From Antedon mediterranea (taxonomy: Eukaryota > Echinodermata > Crinoidea > Comatulida > Antedonidae), in contig NC_092670.1 in the NCBI RefSeq assembly GCF_964355755.1, positions 12,339,201 through 12,403,200 of the forward strand: DNA of 64,000 nucleotides. The letters are read 5' to 3'. Below, piece by piece: positions 24,268 to 36,270 of the stretch (position 1 is its first letter; each line of letters starts with the position of its first letter). The position numbers were made by a program, and so were the translations under genes. The notes beneath the pieces were generated by a model. The model searched no databases, was not told the DNA's origin, and saw nothing but the letters and a program-made list of their open reading frames with translations.

Positions 24268-24905
24268 GTCGCGTGGAAGCGACTCTATAGTTCACTAAGT
24301 CGGTCGGTCGGTCTGTCTGTCTGTCTGTCGGTCTGTCTGTCTGTCTGTTGGTCCGGTATCACTAAGCGTTTTATCGCTTTATGACCTTATCTTGATATCA
24401 GTTTAATCTAGCTAAGTAAATTTTTCACAGAATATTCCTTATGGCCAGGAATCGATGTGGTTATGTTTTCACGGTGCGCAATAAAAAATTACGCGGTCTA
24501 CGCACGATTTAACGGAATCACGTTTGTAATCATATCTTAACAACCATGAATCACAATTAAATAAAATTTGGTACTCATAAATTTCAGGGCATAAATCATC
24601 ATATGGCAATACAATTACGTGCGTAGCGCATGTAACGCATGCGTACGCGCGCTTAAAATTTTCAAAATTTATTTTCGATGAAATAAGAGTACGTTTCAGG
24701 CAATTTTAAGCGTTTACAAAATTGCCATGAGTGCGCAGATTTTTGCGCGCGCACTGCGCGTTAAATATTATTGCGCACACTTTTGGCCCGATTTCTGTTT
24801 TCTTGAATTACTTTTCAACTCGAAATTACGTTATACGAGCACGTCAAATGTGACAGGCTACGCACGTGTAAATTAAAAAAATATAAATGTTTTTAAACAT
24901 TTCAA
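24268..24905 (+). mobile_element. Family-C Helitron-like element, 5' part only
   Basis: Opens with a small hairpin (GTCGC..GCGAC) and TAGTTCACTAAGTCGGTCGG, a GTCGG/GTCTG-rich run, then GGTCCGGTATCACTA and the C-family body from TTATCTTGATATCAG onwards. It breaks off after GAGCACGTCAAATGTGACA near 24900. This copy shows a 5' end absent from the three longer C copies. Confidence 0.7.
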
Positions 24906-24924
24906 CATTTTTAAACATGTTCAG

Positions 24925-25010
24925 TAATTTCGGTCAGTATAGTTCACTATGTCGGTCGGTCCGTCTGTCTGTCGGTCTGTTTGTCTGTCGGTCCGGTATC
25001 ACTATGCATT
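24925..25010 (+). repeat. Second copy of the GTCGG-rich 5' end
   Basis: Repeats TAGTTCACTA.GTCGGTCGG, a GTCTGTC-rich run and GGTCCGGTATCACTA, then diverges. It is probably the 5' stub of another C element. The long open frame running through it (to ~25369) has low-complexity ends and no recognisable domain. Confidence 0.6.
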
Positions 25011-26200
25011 GTAGCACGCGACTTAATGGCTGTTGGCCTTGTTTTTATTCATGCAGGTTTTTTTACAGTGCCTCACAATGTTATTTTATGTCCGTTCATT
25101 TTTTTTTATTAAATCGAAAACAAAAGGAAATTAGAATTTTGAAAGTGTGCAATAAGCAATTATGTCCGATTTTCACTTATATTTTCAAGTATTTTTTATT
25201 AGTGGTAGGCCTACTGTTCCACGCGTATATTTATATTATCAACCCATTGCCAAAAGTAAATAGACCCAGTGTACCAACAGATTTTAAGCCGGTTACAAAT
25301 ACTTCTAATTTAATGTTTAAAACGATTGAATGTATCAAGACTCAAGGAAACATTTGTAATGTAGCCTAGATAAGAACCAATTTGCATCTAGAGCTCAACG
25401 ATGCTGTTAATTCTTTTCTCCATAATATTTACCAACGCCTTGATCCAAACAAAGTTATGTTAATGGTCTATCTTTATCGATTTCCCCGGTTCATTTAACA
25501 CTATTTTACATCATATTTTAATTGAGAATGCGTCAATAAATGTCAGTACCCATTGTAGTACATTGTAGGAGATTGTTAATAGACAACATTTCCGGTATAG
25601 TAATAGGAAAGAAATTTACGCGAAAATATCTTTCAGAACAATTATTCATTGTTGCAAATATTTACGCCTCCATTCTATATATTATCCAACGATAATATAT
25701 ACTTTACAATTTAATTCCGAATGTAAATGTTGTTAATGGATGGCTATACTTGTCTGTGTTATTATTCATACATCTAGATCCGTGGTTGACTTTTTAATAG
25801 GTTTGACAATGCTATACAATTCATTTCATAATTCATCATTTTCGCCGATTTTAGCTTGTAATTTGTATTAATTAAACAATTCATACATTCACAATTCTTG
25901 AAGATGAACAGGCAAAAAATTAGTTAACATACTTAGTATCTGTTACTGTACAATATTATTTTCAGATGTTTCCTTTATAAACCTCACTTCCTGAACAAGA
26001 CCATTAAGTTTACAATTATGAACTATTTATAATAAGGAAGTTCATCTTAAATGTGTTGAATTGGTGCAGAGGATAGGCATTTGTATCCTGTCTCAAGGTT
26101 GTCAGGTCAGGTTTTGTTCCATGTAAGTTTACAGTTTTGCTGCTACCATCGCGTCAAAGGGCGCGTTTATACAACACGCATTACATGCATATTCTACACG
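25011..26200. other. No gene seen
   Basis: AT-rich, with open frames but no codon pattern or domain I can recognise. The AAGGTTGTCAGGTCAGGTTT..ATGTAAGTTTACAG run near 26096-26145 recurs in diverged form at ~42325-42370. Confidence 0.4.
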
Positions 26201-26222
26201 CCTACGAGAAGTGTGTTGTATA

Positions 26223-26269
26223 ACCAAAGATTGTATAGCGCCGCGTAGCGGCGCTATACAATCTTTGGT
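26223..26269. repeat. Perfect 22-bp hairpin with a 3-base loop
   Basis: ACCAAAGATTGTATAGCGCC.. is followed by loop GTA and its exact reverse complement. The outer flanks (TGTTGTAT and ATAACAACA) extend the pairing imperfectly. It is consistent with a small foldback element or a transposon end, or with a structured transcript. Confidence 0.85.
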
Positions 26270-26626
26270 ATAACAACAAAGGTTGTGTTTATGAACATTT
26301 AAAGTATCTGGATATGCCAGAGGTCTCTCCTGACAAGGCTAAATCAAAATTCTCCCTACCGTTTACAGACTTCTAGGTATCCGGCTACTCATGGCCTTAT
26401 TTTCAGCCTGATTTGCGTGATTATCTCATAAAATACATTGTTTAATCCAGCAAGGTCGCCTTCAACTCCCCTGAGGACAAGCCAACCCTCCAAATTTGCC
26501 GGGCTGAGGTTGGTCCGGATAACCCAGGTGGTAGTACTCAAAAAAGTCATTAAGGGTCGTTAAGGCATGATTAATGACCCCAAAAGATGACAAGTTATCC
26601 GGATACTTGCTGTTCGTAAACGGGCC

Positions 26627-27415
26627 GCGATTTTTTTTTTCGTACATAAGTTGGGGACCCCCTCATGAAACGTCACAAAATAAACATGAATAATTCATCA
26701 GTTAAATTTTCTTGTTCCGTGTGCACCCAAGCGTATAGCAACAAGAAGTGATTACAGTAGTTTACACAAGTGCGGTACGATTCTAGGCCTATCTCCGTTG
26801 TGGTTGCCGCGTGCGATTTCATAATAGAATAGCGGCGTTTTGTGTGGATTGTCGAAATAATCAGCCTTTAGTTTATGGTGTGTTTAATATAATTTATTAC
26901 TAAAGAATTACGTGTTAAAATTATAGTTTCTATTGATACTATAATTAGGCCTAATTGCTATTCTCTAAACCCATGTCTATTCTAGTGTTCATATACGCGC
27001 AGTTCCTTTGATTACATGCATATTGTTTGATAATAAAATAGCAGAATTAAAAAAATACAGTACACAAATTATACACATTCTTTATTCTTGTGGGTCTAAG
27101 CTTTCTTTGGGCTATATCCAATGAATTACTACTTAGTGTAATGCCTTGCCTAGCTGTCGATTAGCCTCGACTCGACACATTTTGCATAGTGGTGTGTGTG
27201 TGTGTGTGAAGAAGAGTGCGCGAAGGCAATCACGTGAATTGACTTAGAATCCTAGGCCTACTGTAAAAGTATCGTATCGCAGTTGTGTAATCACTTCTTG
27301 TTGCTATACGCTTGGGTGCACACGGAACAAGAAAATTTAACTGATGAATTATTCATGTTAATTTTGTGACGTTTCATGAGGGGGTCCCCAACTTATGTAC
27401 GAAAAAAAAAATCGC
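26627..27415. mobile_element. Non-autonomous TIR transposon with 9-bp target duplication (Mutator-like candidate)
   Basis: Terminal inverted repeats of about 125 bases start GCGATTTTTTTTTT and continue through TACATAAGTTGGGGACCCCC and CCAAGCGTATAGCAAC. The element is flanked by AAACGGGCC at 26618-26626 and 27416-27424, a 9-bp direct duplication. Long TIRs with 8-11 bp duplications are typical of Mutator-like elements. It carries a (TG)n run near 27190 and no transposase, so it needs help in trans. Confidence 0.8.
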
Positions 27416-28099
27416 AAACGGGCCCATAGAGATTCCGTGTAATGAGATTTTAATTGCAAAAAAGGCTACTTGGCTGAATCCTAACATTTGGTGGATTCCC
27501 GGTCGCCGTTACCGTGTTGGAAGTGTCCTCAGGGTATATTTTGACCTCTCGTTAAAACAGGTCGTAATATAAATCATGTCATGCGACGTTGCTAACAAGA
27601 TTGGGCCCATTTATTGCTGCTTCGCTGCCAGCAATCATCCTCCTACCACGTTTTATTTTACGCCTAGCCATAAATCAGCATTAAAGTTGTATTGTCCCCC
27701 AAAACATGAAAAATAAAGATGAAAAAAATCAAATTTTGAATAGACCATTTTGTAGTTATAATAAAGTTATTCACTTTCGCCGAAAAAAAATCCGAAAAAA
27801 ATATTGATTTCGCTTATAAAAAATCAAAATAAGTTTTTTCGAACTCATAAGTTCAGAAATTCCAAAATAACGATGGTTAGCTAACAGCTCATAAATATTC
27901 ATGATATGTTAATGAGTATCCAAACAGGGGAGATACGATCTGTTCACCACGTAAACAAACATGTGCGAAGAACAGAAGAAAGTGCTGGGGTTTCCCTGAT
28001 CGTATGATGTAAAAAGCTCTGCCGTTAATTTGCTGGTAAGTAGAATTCTATTTTAGATGAATGACACATCCTCCTATAATAGTTTTTGGCGTATAGTTA

Positions 28100-28345
28100 T
28101 AGGCTTAGCTATCTAGGCTAGGGCTATAATATAAGCCTACTTCTACTATCTAGTAGGGCCTACTAGGCCTAGTTAGTACTGTAGTTTACTACTACTGTGT
28201 AGTGTAGTGTAGCAGCAGCTGTAGGCAGGCAGATAATCGGGTCAGAAAAGTAGACGGGAACCCACTTTGAGGCCTAGCTAGGTCATATATGTCGTACTCA
28301 CCTAGCTAAGCCATCACTCCACAACTAGCTACAGGAAATAGGCCT
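28100..28345. repeat. Cluster of TAGGCCTA-type words
   Basis: Dense copies of AGGCCTA and CTAGGC variants. Similar clusters occur at ~39880-40130 and ~54600-55080, and single copies throughout the window. Confidence 0.6.
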
Positions 28346-29099
28346 ACTATGTTGATGTACCACTGATATACATTTGGAGCTCGAATTAATTTTAAAGTCT
28401 AAAAAAGACTAACTGATGACAAAAAACGAACATTTGGAAAATGATCAGCATACAGTACCAAAGAAGTTGACGGTAGAATAGATTGTTGTTGATAGCAACC
28501 AAAACGAAAACACTAGTAATTAGACTAGGCCTTTTTTAGGGAGGAGATGCACTTTTCAGGGATTCCTTACTGTACATTAGTACCCCAAATTGAAAACTTC
28601 AGATTCATTTACAGAAATAATAATTATATGTATGCAATAAATTGTGAAATATTTAACTTTTCTATTTGACTTTTGTATTTATACATCATTGTTTTTCAAT
28701 TTATAGACTTAAGCTAATGAAGACTGGAACAGAAGTTACACCCATACAGCATTTTAAAGGCAACTGGCAGTAGACTCGGTAGTGGAACACAAGATAAATA
28801 TTGGATGACTATCATAAAGCATTAGGCAAATGTGTTGGTTGTTTTCCAGCTTTTAAAATGTTGTATAGTTTTCATAATTCGAGCAATAACATTTGTATAC
28901 AGCATTAAATAAATAAAAAATACTACTACAGTACATGAGATAAAATCACCATAATTTTAATGTGTGAAGATTTACAGTACAGTACAGTAAAAAATGAGTT
29001 AATTACTAGTATATTTCATTGAATTTCTGCATTATTGTTGACAATTTATTTTCAACTATTAATTGATGTGTTGATTGTGGCATTACAGCAATAGCTTGT

Positions 29100-29504
29100 T
29101 GTAGTGAATTTATTTTAGTTGGTTCCGAGCTTTCTCAGGCGTATATATTTCCACGCGACGTACACAGCTGTCACTGAATGATAACTCATACAAAAGGTAT
29201 ATTTAACTCAACTAGAACTTTTATTCCTTGTAATTCGATTAATACATCTTTCTACCACTACTAGTCAAGCCTTAATATTCTCTTTATCATCTTTCCGTTT
29301 ATCTACTCTGATCTTATTCTCTCTTCTTCTCTAATATCTATTACATTCCACTTTTATACTGGATATGCAAATTTTAGGCTTCAGAGGAGGATAACATTTT
29401 CCCTCCAAAAATTATACGATTTTGATTGGCTAATAATATAAGGCGGACCTGGTCTAAAGCATCCTTCTCTAAACACAGAGAATCACAACATAAATAATAT
29501 GACA
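29100..29504 (-). repeat. 3' LTR of the Gypsy element
   Basis: 405 bases, bounded on the plus strand by TGTAGTG and ATGACA, so it has the standard TG..CA ends. It matches the other LTR (34760-35075) with few differences. Confidence 0.85.
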
Positions 29505-29605
29505 TTCCCCTTTTTGGGAAAAAGATTGTGTCAATCTTTCCAAAATTTAACATTTAAAACCATTTTACTATAAACTATCTACAAATAACACATCTATAAT
29601 ATTAT

Positions 29606-29880
29606 TTATGCACGGCTTAATCCATCTGCATTTCCATTTAATGATCCTTTCTTGTAAATAACTTTAAATTTATATCCTTGTAAAAACAGAGCCCATCTCA
29701 TAAGTCTAACATTGGCACCCTTCATTGAGTCCATCCATCTCAATGCCTGGTGGTCAGTATGAACTTGAAATTCACAACCATACAGATAATACTTAAGTTT
29801 ATTGATAGCCCAAACAATAGAGAGGCACTCTTTTTCTGGCACAGAATATCTCTGCTCATGTACAGATAACTTTCTACTAA
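29606..29880 (-). pseudogene. Gypsy RNase H, C-terminal part (out of frame)
   Basis: Reads PEKECLSIVWAINKLKYYL, then HTDHQALRWM and ends at GNADGLSRA before a stop, the C-terminal RNase H of Ty3/Gypsy pol. It is one base out of frame with the upstream RT segment; the break lies at about 29878-29882, at TACTTAGTAG on the minus strand. No slippery sequence is evident, so this looks like mutation or sequence error. Confidence 0.85.
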
Positions 29881-31518
29881 GTACACAATGGGATAATCAT
29901 TACCCTCACCATCTATTTGGCTCAGCACTGCACCTATGCCATAATTTGAGGCATCGGTTTGCAATAAAAACATCTTATCAAAATTTGGGGCTTTTAATAC
30001 ATTATCATCAGTAAGTCGTTTCTTTAAAGTTACAAAGGCATTTTCACATTGTTCATTCCACTTAACGGTATTACTTTTACTCTTTAAAGTTAAATCAATC
30101 AATGGTTTAGCAATATCGGCATAGTTCTGTACAAATTTTCTGTAATAGCCAGTTAATCCGAGAAATGATCGGACTTGTTTCTTAGACAAAGGTCTGGGGA
30201 ACTTTTCCACAGCCTCAACCTTATCAATCATGAGTCTAATTTCTCCATTACCAATCTTATGCCCCAGAAATTCTACCTGTGCATAGGCAATTTTACATTT
30301 CAAAGGCTTTGCTGTCAATCCAGCACTACTTAATCTTTCTAATACATCATTCAAATGAAAAATATGATCTTTCCAAGTTTGACTATAAATACATATGTCA
30401 TCTATATATGCCTTAGCATATCCCTCAGTACCTTGTAATACCTTATCCATTAATCTTTGGAAAGTACTAGAGCTATTTCGCATACCAAATGGAAGTACAT
30501 TGTAACAATACTGTCCAAATTGTGTAATAAATGCTGATTTGTCTTTGGTCTTAGGATCCAGAGGCACCTGGTAAAATCCTTTAGTTAGATCTAACGTAGT
30601 TAAGTATATTGCGGATGATACCTCATCCAACAATTCGTCTATGCGAGGCATAACATAAGGGTCAAATTGTGTAGTCTTATTTAGTGATCTAAAATCTGTC
30701 ACCATTCTAATTTGATTCTGGCCTTTCTTCAGGGCAATAATAGGTGCAGCATAGGCACTAACAGTAGGTTCTATTATACCCATAGCCAACATACTTTCTA
30801 ATTCCTCTTTCAATTTACCCTTTAATGCTTGGGGCGTTCTATATGCCCTATGCCTTATAGACATTTCACCATTAGTCTTAATTTCATGTGTCACTAAGTG
30901 AGTTCTACCTGGTACATCCGAGAATACATTCTGTTGGTACTTTAACAATTCTGTTAATTGTTTAGTTTGTGTATCATTTAAATTACTACTAACGTTAACA
31001 TCTCTCCATGTTTGTGATTGATGATAAGACAATCCTATGTCTATTTCACTATCTAACGCATTGTCATGGACTTCTATCGACTGAACATTTGTTACTACAT
31101 AATAACCATCTTTACTTATTTCTACTTTATCATACCATCTCTTTAACATATTAACATGTAGAATTTGTTTTTCTTTTCTTCTACCTCCTATGTATATTTC
31201 ATAATTTACATCATTGACCTTTTTTGTAACAGTGAAGGGGCCTTGCCATTTACTGTCTAACTTACTATTTCCTACTGGAAGGAATATCAACACTTTGTCC
31301 CCTTCTACAAATTCTCTATCAATAGCATTCTTGTTATAATTGTGGGACATAATTTCTTGTTCTTCAAGTTTGTTTACATTAGCATCTTTCATTAATTCCT
31401 CCATTTTTTCTCTTATTTCTAACATGTATTTGATAACATCAGTAGATGTTTCTTCATCTTCTACCCAATTACTTTTGAGTAAACTCAAGGGTCCCCTCAC
31501 CTCTCTACCATAAAGCAA
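29881..31518 (-). pseudogene. Gypsy pol: integrase C-terminus, reverse transcriptase, start of RNase H
   Basis: It opens with the end of the integrase core (YGREVRGPL) and a GPY/F-type module (KWQGPFTV), then a linker and a complete reverse transcriptase with TTLDLTKGFYQVPL, LPFGMRNSSSTFQRLMD and the YIDD active site, then LGHKI and the RNase H start (LQTDASNYGIGAVLSQ). Its frame overlaps the upstream Gag-PR-IN frame by about 22 bases, in the -1 register. After ~29880 the frame runs into unrelated residues. The enzymatic motifs visible here are intact; only the frames are broken. Confidence 0.9.
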
Positions 31519-34226
31519 TTTAAAGGTGAATGGCCCGTCGCTTTACTAGGAACTTCTCTGTATGCAAACAGAAAGGGGGGTATGTAGTTATCCCAATTTT
31601 TTCTTTGCTTTACTATAAGTGTCCGTATCATATTTTTCAATGTACCGTGAAATCTTTCAACAAGCCCATTGCTTTGGGGGTGGTACACTGTAGTCTTTAA
31701 TTGATTAATCCCCAACATACTACATATAGATTGCATAATTGAAGACATGAAATTAGTTCCTTGATCATGTACAATCTCTTCGGGTAATCCTACTCTAGTA
31801 AAGACTTCTATTAGAGCCCTGGCTACTGTTTCAGCTCTAACATTGGGTAACGGGATAGCATCCGGATATCTCGTAGCATAGTCAATTATAGTAAGCATAT
31901 ATTTGTTATTACGGCTTGTTCTAGATAAGGGTCCAACGATGTCTATCGCTATACGTTTAAATGGTGTACTTATAATCGGTAATGGTATCAAAGTATGTTT
32001 CCTTTTACTTTTACCCTTATCTACCTTTTGGCATTCCTTACAGACTTTACAATAGACTACCACATCTTTAAATATACCTGGCCAATAGAATTGGTTCAGG
32101 ACCCTACTTTTAGTTTTCTCAACACCCATGTGACCTGCAAATGGCACATTATGACCTAAGTGTAATACACCCTGTCTACACTGAGTGGGTAATACAATCT
32201 GTTCCACTTGGTTATTCTTATCTTTAATACTACTCCAATTTCTCATCAATATACCTTGTCTCATAAAGAAACACACCCTATGCTGACCTATTTCTTCTAT
32301 AGGGACTACCCTGTCAAACACTCCTTTGAGTGAGTCATCCTTAGTTTGCAATTTGATCAGTTCTTGTTTAGTTAGGTTCAGCTTGTGCTGTTGTTCATAA
32401 GTTTTATGTTTGACTGTTTTATCTTTAGCTTTATCCTCATTTTCGTCAAACAAATTATTCATTTCTGTTCCATTCATATCATCTAAACACTTTGTTTTAT
32501 TTACTTTGTTGTCATTTACTACTGTTTTCAACAATTGTACATTAGTTTCTTTAGGCGGCTCTTCTATCGGCTTAAAGTTACTATCTTTCCCTAACAATAT
32601 CATTTCGTCTTGTATTCTAACATCATTTTCTATTCTGGCTTGCTCCCTAGTTAGGACGAACATTTCTTTAGCCATTGTTTCCCCACAATTCTGGTCCAAA
32701 TCATGACCCAATAACATGTCCCTCTGTAATCCTTCGATTACGGCTACAATCACTTTTCCTGTCACTATCTTACTTTCTATAGCTACCTCAGCTAAGGGGA
32801 CGGTAATATCGCCTCCTATACTTCTTAACGTAACCCATTTTCCTGGCAAGTAACATTTGTTTGGCACTAGACTTTCCTTAACAGCTGACTGGGTACATCC
32901 CGAGTCTCTTAGCATAGTTATATCCAGTCCTTCTAATTTTCCTGGTATTGTACACTTCTCCATTTTATTTTCTACACTATCCATAACTACTTGGGGTCTA
33001 TCTGATTTTATTTCTTCACATCTTAAGCCATCTTTCACATTCGGGCCCTTCTTAGTGTCACTAGTCTTTCCTTTTGCTACCATCTTAGGACAATCCCCTA
33101 TTTTATGTCCCTTCTCCTTACAATTGAAGCATAGGCCAATAATCCATTCATTTGAAGGTTCTCTCTGTTGGAAATTTCTACCATAGTTATGGAATTTGCC
33201 TCCTCTTCCGCGATACCTATTGTATCCTTGCTGCCTAGCTCCAGGGTTATTCTGAGTCGTACTATTCTTGGGTTTACTGTTTTCTTGGCCCTTATAATAC
33301 GTAGGCTTATTTTCAGAATTTACGGCATTCCAATAGCCACGGCCACCTCTATTAGCTATATAATCATCGGCTATCCTAGCCATATCATAGCTCTTATTTA
33401 CTTGTTTATCTCTAAGATAAAGCCTCAGATCTTCAGGCATTTTATCAAGTGCCTGTTCCATTATAATCATTTCAATAATGCCTGCAGCATCATCTTCTTT
33501 TACATTAGCACATTTCATCCAACATTTTAAATAATGGGAGAGCTCATTCAGCCATTCCCTGATGGACATATCTTTAACTCTGTTTGAATTTCTAAATTTA
33601 AGTCTGTAGGTCTCTGCGGACACATCATACTTTTCTAAGATTGCCTTCTTTAAGGTATCATAATCTACACATTCTTTTACGGTTAAGGATGCATATGCTG
33701 TCCTAGCTTTACCAGACAGTTCAGGTGCTAACCTAGCGGACCACGTATTCTTATCCCAACCTGTGGCTTCTGCCAAGTGTTCAAATGTTCTAAAATATAT
33801 ATCAATATCATCTGATTCCTTCAAAGTAGGAACCTTTACCTTCATTTCATCTATTATATTCCTAGCATTACTGTAGCTAGACCTATTTTCTAATTCCATC
33901 ATTTTCACTCTTTCTTGTGATTCAATTTTTCTTTGCTCTATATCTATTTTCTTTTGCTCTATATCTGCTTCTAATCTTAATTGGTCTTGTTGGTATTGTA
34001 ATTCTAACTTTTTGTTTTCGGCCTCGGCCTCGAACTTCATTCGAAAATATTCGAGCATCATATCTTTAGGCATACCGCCGGGTATTTCGGGCAAATCAAT
34101 ATCCCTAGCCATGTTATCATACATTTCATTGACTTGGTCAACCTCTTCTTGGTCAACCATCTCTTCCCTAGTATCTTTTTCTGACATAGTCTTATCTATA
34201 TTTTTACCCGATCTTAAAGTTGTCAT
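31497..34226 (-). pseudogene. Gypsy gag-protease-integrase reading frame
   Basis: 909 codons from an ATG. Residues ~60-115 form a charged coiled coil. Residues ~160-215 (LAPELSGKARTAYASL and LKKAILEKYDV) match the SCAN-like capsid region of Gmr1-type Gag. A CCHC knuckle (CFNCKEKGHKIGDC) lies at ~366-379 and a protease active site (RDSGCTQSAV) near 440. The zinc-binding H2C2 domain (GHMGVEKTKSRVLNQFYWP) and the integrase core follow, with all three acidic residues in place (AIDIVG, HDQGTNF, GLVERFHG). The frame ends inside the last integrase segment, just after a TTTAAAT heptamer. It is labelled pseudogene because the pol product is not continuous. Confidence 0.9.
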
Positions 34227-34759
34227 GCTAATAACAATTTTACTAATGAAATATGTAAACTTATGTATACAAAATATGTTATAAAAGTATTTGTATTACC
34301 TTGATTAATATGAAATCCACATAAATTCTTAAATGCAATACAATATAAGACATTAATTTACTTCAAAGTCACAAACAACGTTCCAAGTTCGCTCCGTACA
34401 AATATTTAATTTCGAAATAAAAAATAGTTTACAAAGTCAGCTTTGCAAATCTTCTCCAACTTTACTGGGCTTCCTTCTGTTACTTCAGTCTTCTTCTTTC
34501 AGACCTCGGTGAATATATAAGTATCTCCGATGAATATCCAGCAGTCTTGAGCAGGTACCTTGAGCTCAACAGTACTTCTTCTTCGTTGTAATATCCAAAC
34601 AACGCACGGTATAAAAACTGTCAGGAATCCAGATCTTCGTAACCATTTAACTTTTTGGTTACTGATTTAACAGGCCCGTAGAGTAGGCACTGTCACTTCT
34701 TCTCCTTCTTCTTCTTGATACTTAAATCATGTAAACAAAAATTTTCACCGCTGCCACCA

Positions 34760-35075
34760 TGTAGTGAATTTATTTTAGTTGGTTCCGAGCTTTCTCAGGC
34801 GTATATATTTCCACGCGACGTACACAGCTGTCACTGAATGATAACTCATACAAAAGGTATATTTAACTCAACTAGAACTTTTATTCCTTGTAATTCGATT
34901 AATACATCTTTCTACCACTACCAGTCAAGCGTTAATATTCTCTTTATCATCTTTCCGTTTATCTACTCTGATCTTATTCTCTCTTCTTCTCTAATATCTA
35001 TTACATTCCACTTTTATACTGGATATGCAAATTTTAGGCTTCAGAGGAGGATAACATTTTCCCTCCAAAAATTAT
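34760..35075 (-). repeat. 5' LTR of the Gypsy element, truncated
   Basis: Matches the inner ~316 bases of the other LTR. The outer ~90 bases (the beginning of U3) are replaced by unrelated sequence from 35076. Loss of the upstream promoter part would compromise transcription of this copy. Confidence 0.85.
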
Positions 35076-35403
35076 TCAACTTAGATTATTTGGTCATTTT
35101 CTCTAAAATAATTACATTATTGGATGTACAGTATAGGCCTAGTTACAATTTTCACAAATTTATATTAGCATTAAAATCTAATTAATCATGAAGGAAAAAC
35201 CAAGCACCATAATCTCTCCTGGCCCTGGTGGTGACCTTATTTTCTATTTTTGGCAGCCATTCACAAGTTTTCGCTTTTTGAGTTTCGCTGCTCTTATGTA
35301 TAATTTTTTTTTAATCACAAACTCTACATAGAAAAGAAAATTAAATGTTTTAAAATGAATGAAAAGTGATATGAATAATGATAAATTAAAGACTATTATT
35401 AAT
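35076..35403. other. Spacer between the two retrotransposons
   Basis: AT-rich, no gene seen. Presumably interior DNA of the TTAA-flanked host element. Confidence 0.4.
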
Positions 35404-35805
35404 TGTAAAGTTTGACTTTATATCTTGTTTAATGGTTTAGCGCCCTCTCTAGTTCTAGATAATAAGAGTGGGTCAGAGGTCATGTTGACCATGTGAATCT
35501 TTGAATTGGTGATTGATACGCACATCTTATGAGAATTCCCGTGAAATATAACCTTAATGTAGACGTAATAGTGTAAGTTCTTTGAGTAGTGCATTCACTG
35601 TATTGTACTTTGATATTATTATATACTGTAGCTCTAATGAGTTTTTTGTCTAGTTTGCTTTTGGGAGCTTTATACAGTGGTCTAGGCCTAGCTTTATGCA
35701 TGTGTTTATGTAATTTGTTATTGTTGTTGCAGATTTCGAACATCTGATCATTGTTGAATTAAAGTTGTTTGGAAACGTTAACGTGTGACACGGGTCTTCT
35801 TTACA
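35404..35805 (+). repeat. 5' LTR of the BEL element
   Basis: 402 bases with TGTAAAG/CTTTACA ends. I see no difference from the 3' LTR. An 87-codon open frame on its minus strand is present in both LTRs and is not protein-like. Confidence 0.9.
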
Positions 35806-36008
35806 TTCGAAATACTGTGTTCTACGTGCACAGTGAGAAGTGACAGCACTCTGCTGACCTGTTTATGAACCTGCTCATCACGCACTCAAGTTACCGTTCT
35901 TTCGGTGTGATACCAATATTTGACTGCGCCAGGAGCTACATCCTTGTATCACTGTATACACAGAACTGTATTCACTTGAATCACCGACTTTAATTTATTC
36001 TATAAAAC

Positions 36009-36270
36009 ATGGCTGACCCCGATTATAAGAAATTGAGACGTATTGCCAAGGGACGTTTTACAAGAATTTGTAATTCTATCGTCGCCGCAATTGACCAGAA
36101 TAAAACAATAGAATATGTACATATGCTGAATGCTGACTTGAAGGAAGCCTGGAAATCAGTAAACGATCGACATGAATCAGTAGTTTTACAGTCTGCAAAG
36201 GACGAAGAGGAGAATGAGAATTGGATTGGCCAACTAGAGAAGACAAATCAATCAAATCAAATCAAATCAC
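36009..36270 (+). pseudogene. BEL gag, N-terminal part
   Basis: Starts MADPDYKKLRRIAKGRFTRI and continues as a helical, charged gag-type N-terminus for about 85 residues. The frame is then lost in a run of AATCA units (36247-36270), where repeat-length change has shifted the downstream register. The ATG choice is natural: it lies ~200 bases after the 5' LTR and begins the conserved start of BEL gag. Confidence 0.7.

Larger units (their letters stand above)
29100..35075 (-). mobile_element. Gmr1-like Ty3/Gypsy LTR retrotransposon, inactive copy
   Basis: Minus-strand element of ~6 kb. The domain order is SCAN-like Gag, CCHC knuckle, protease, integrase, then reverse transcriptase and RNase H; integrase before reverse transcriptase is the Gmr1 order. 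Directly after the 5' LTR the minus strand reads TGGTGGCAGCGG, a plausible primer binding site, and AAAAAGGGGAA precedes the 3' LTR as polypurine tract. Pol is broken by two one-base frameshifts (near 31520 and 29880). The 5' LTR lacks about 90 bases of its outer end, so the target duplication cannot be checked. Confidence 0.9.

Noticed and set aside
24887-25369. 160-codon open frame
   Set aside because: It starts in the GTCGG-rich Helitron 5' end and continues into unique DNA, with no domain, splice context or codon pattern supporting it.
26462-26647. 61-codon minus-strand frame flanking the 9-bp-duplication element
   Set aside because: Across the empty site it reads on for only ~60 codons, and no domain is recognisable. 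It could be an exon but I cannot support it.
32410-33530. Plus-strand frames of 98-120 codons
   Set aside because: They are antisense shadows of the Gypsy gag-protease frame.
35480-35743. 87-codon minus-strand frame, the same at 39347-39610
   Set aside because: It lies inside the BEL LTRs, antisense to the element, and is identical because the LTRs are identical.
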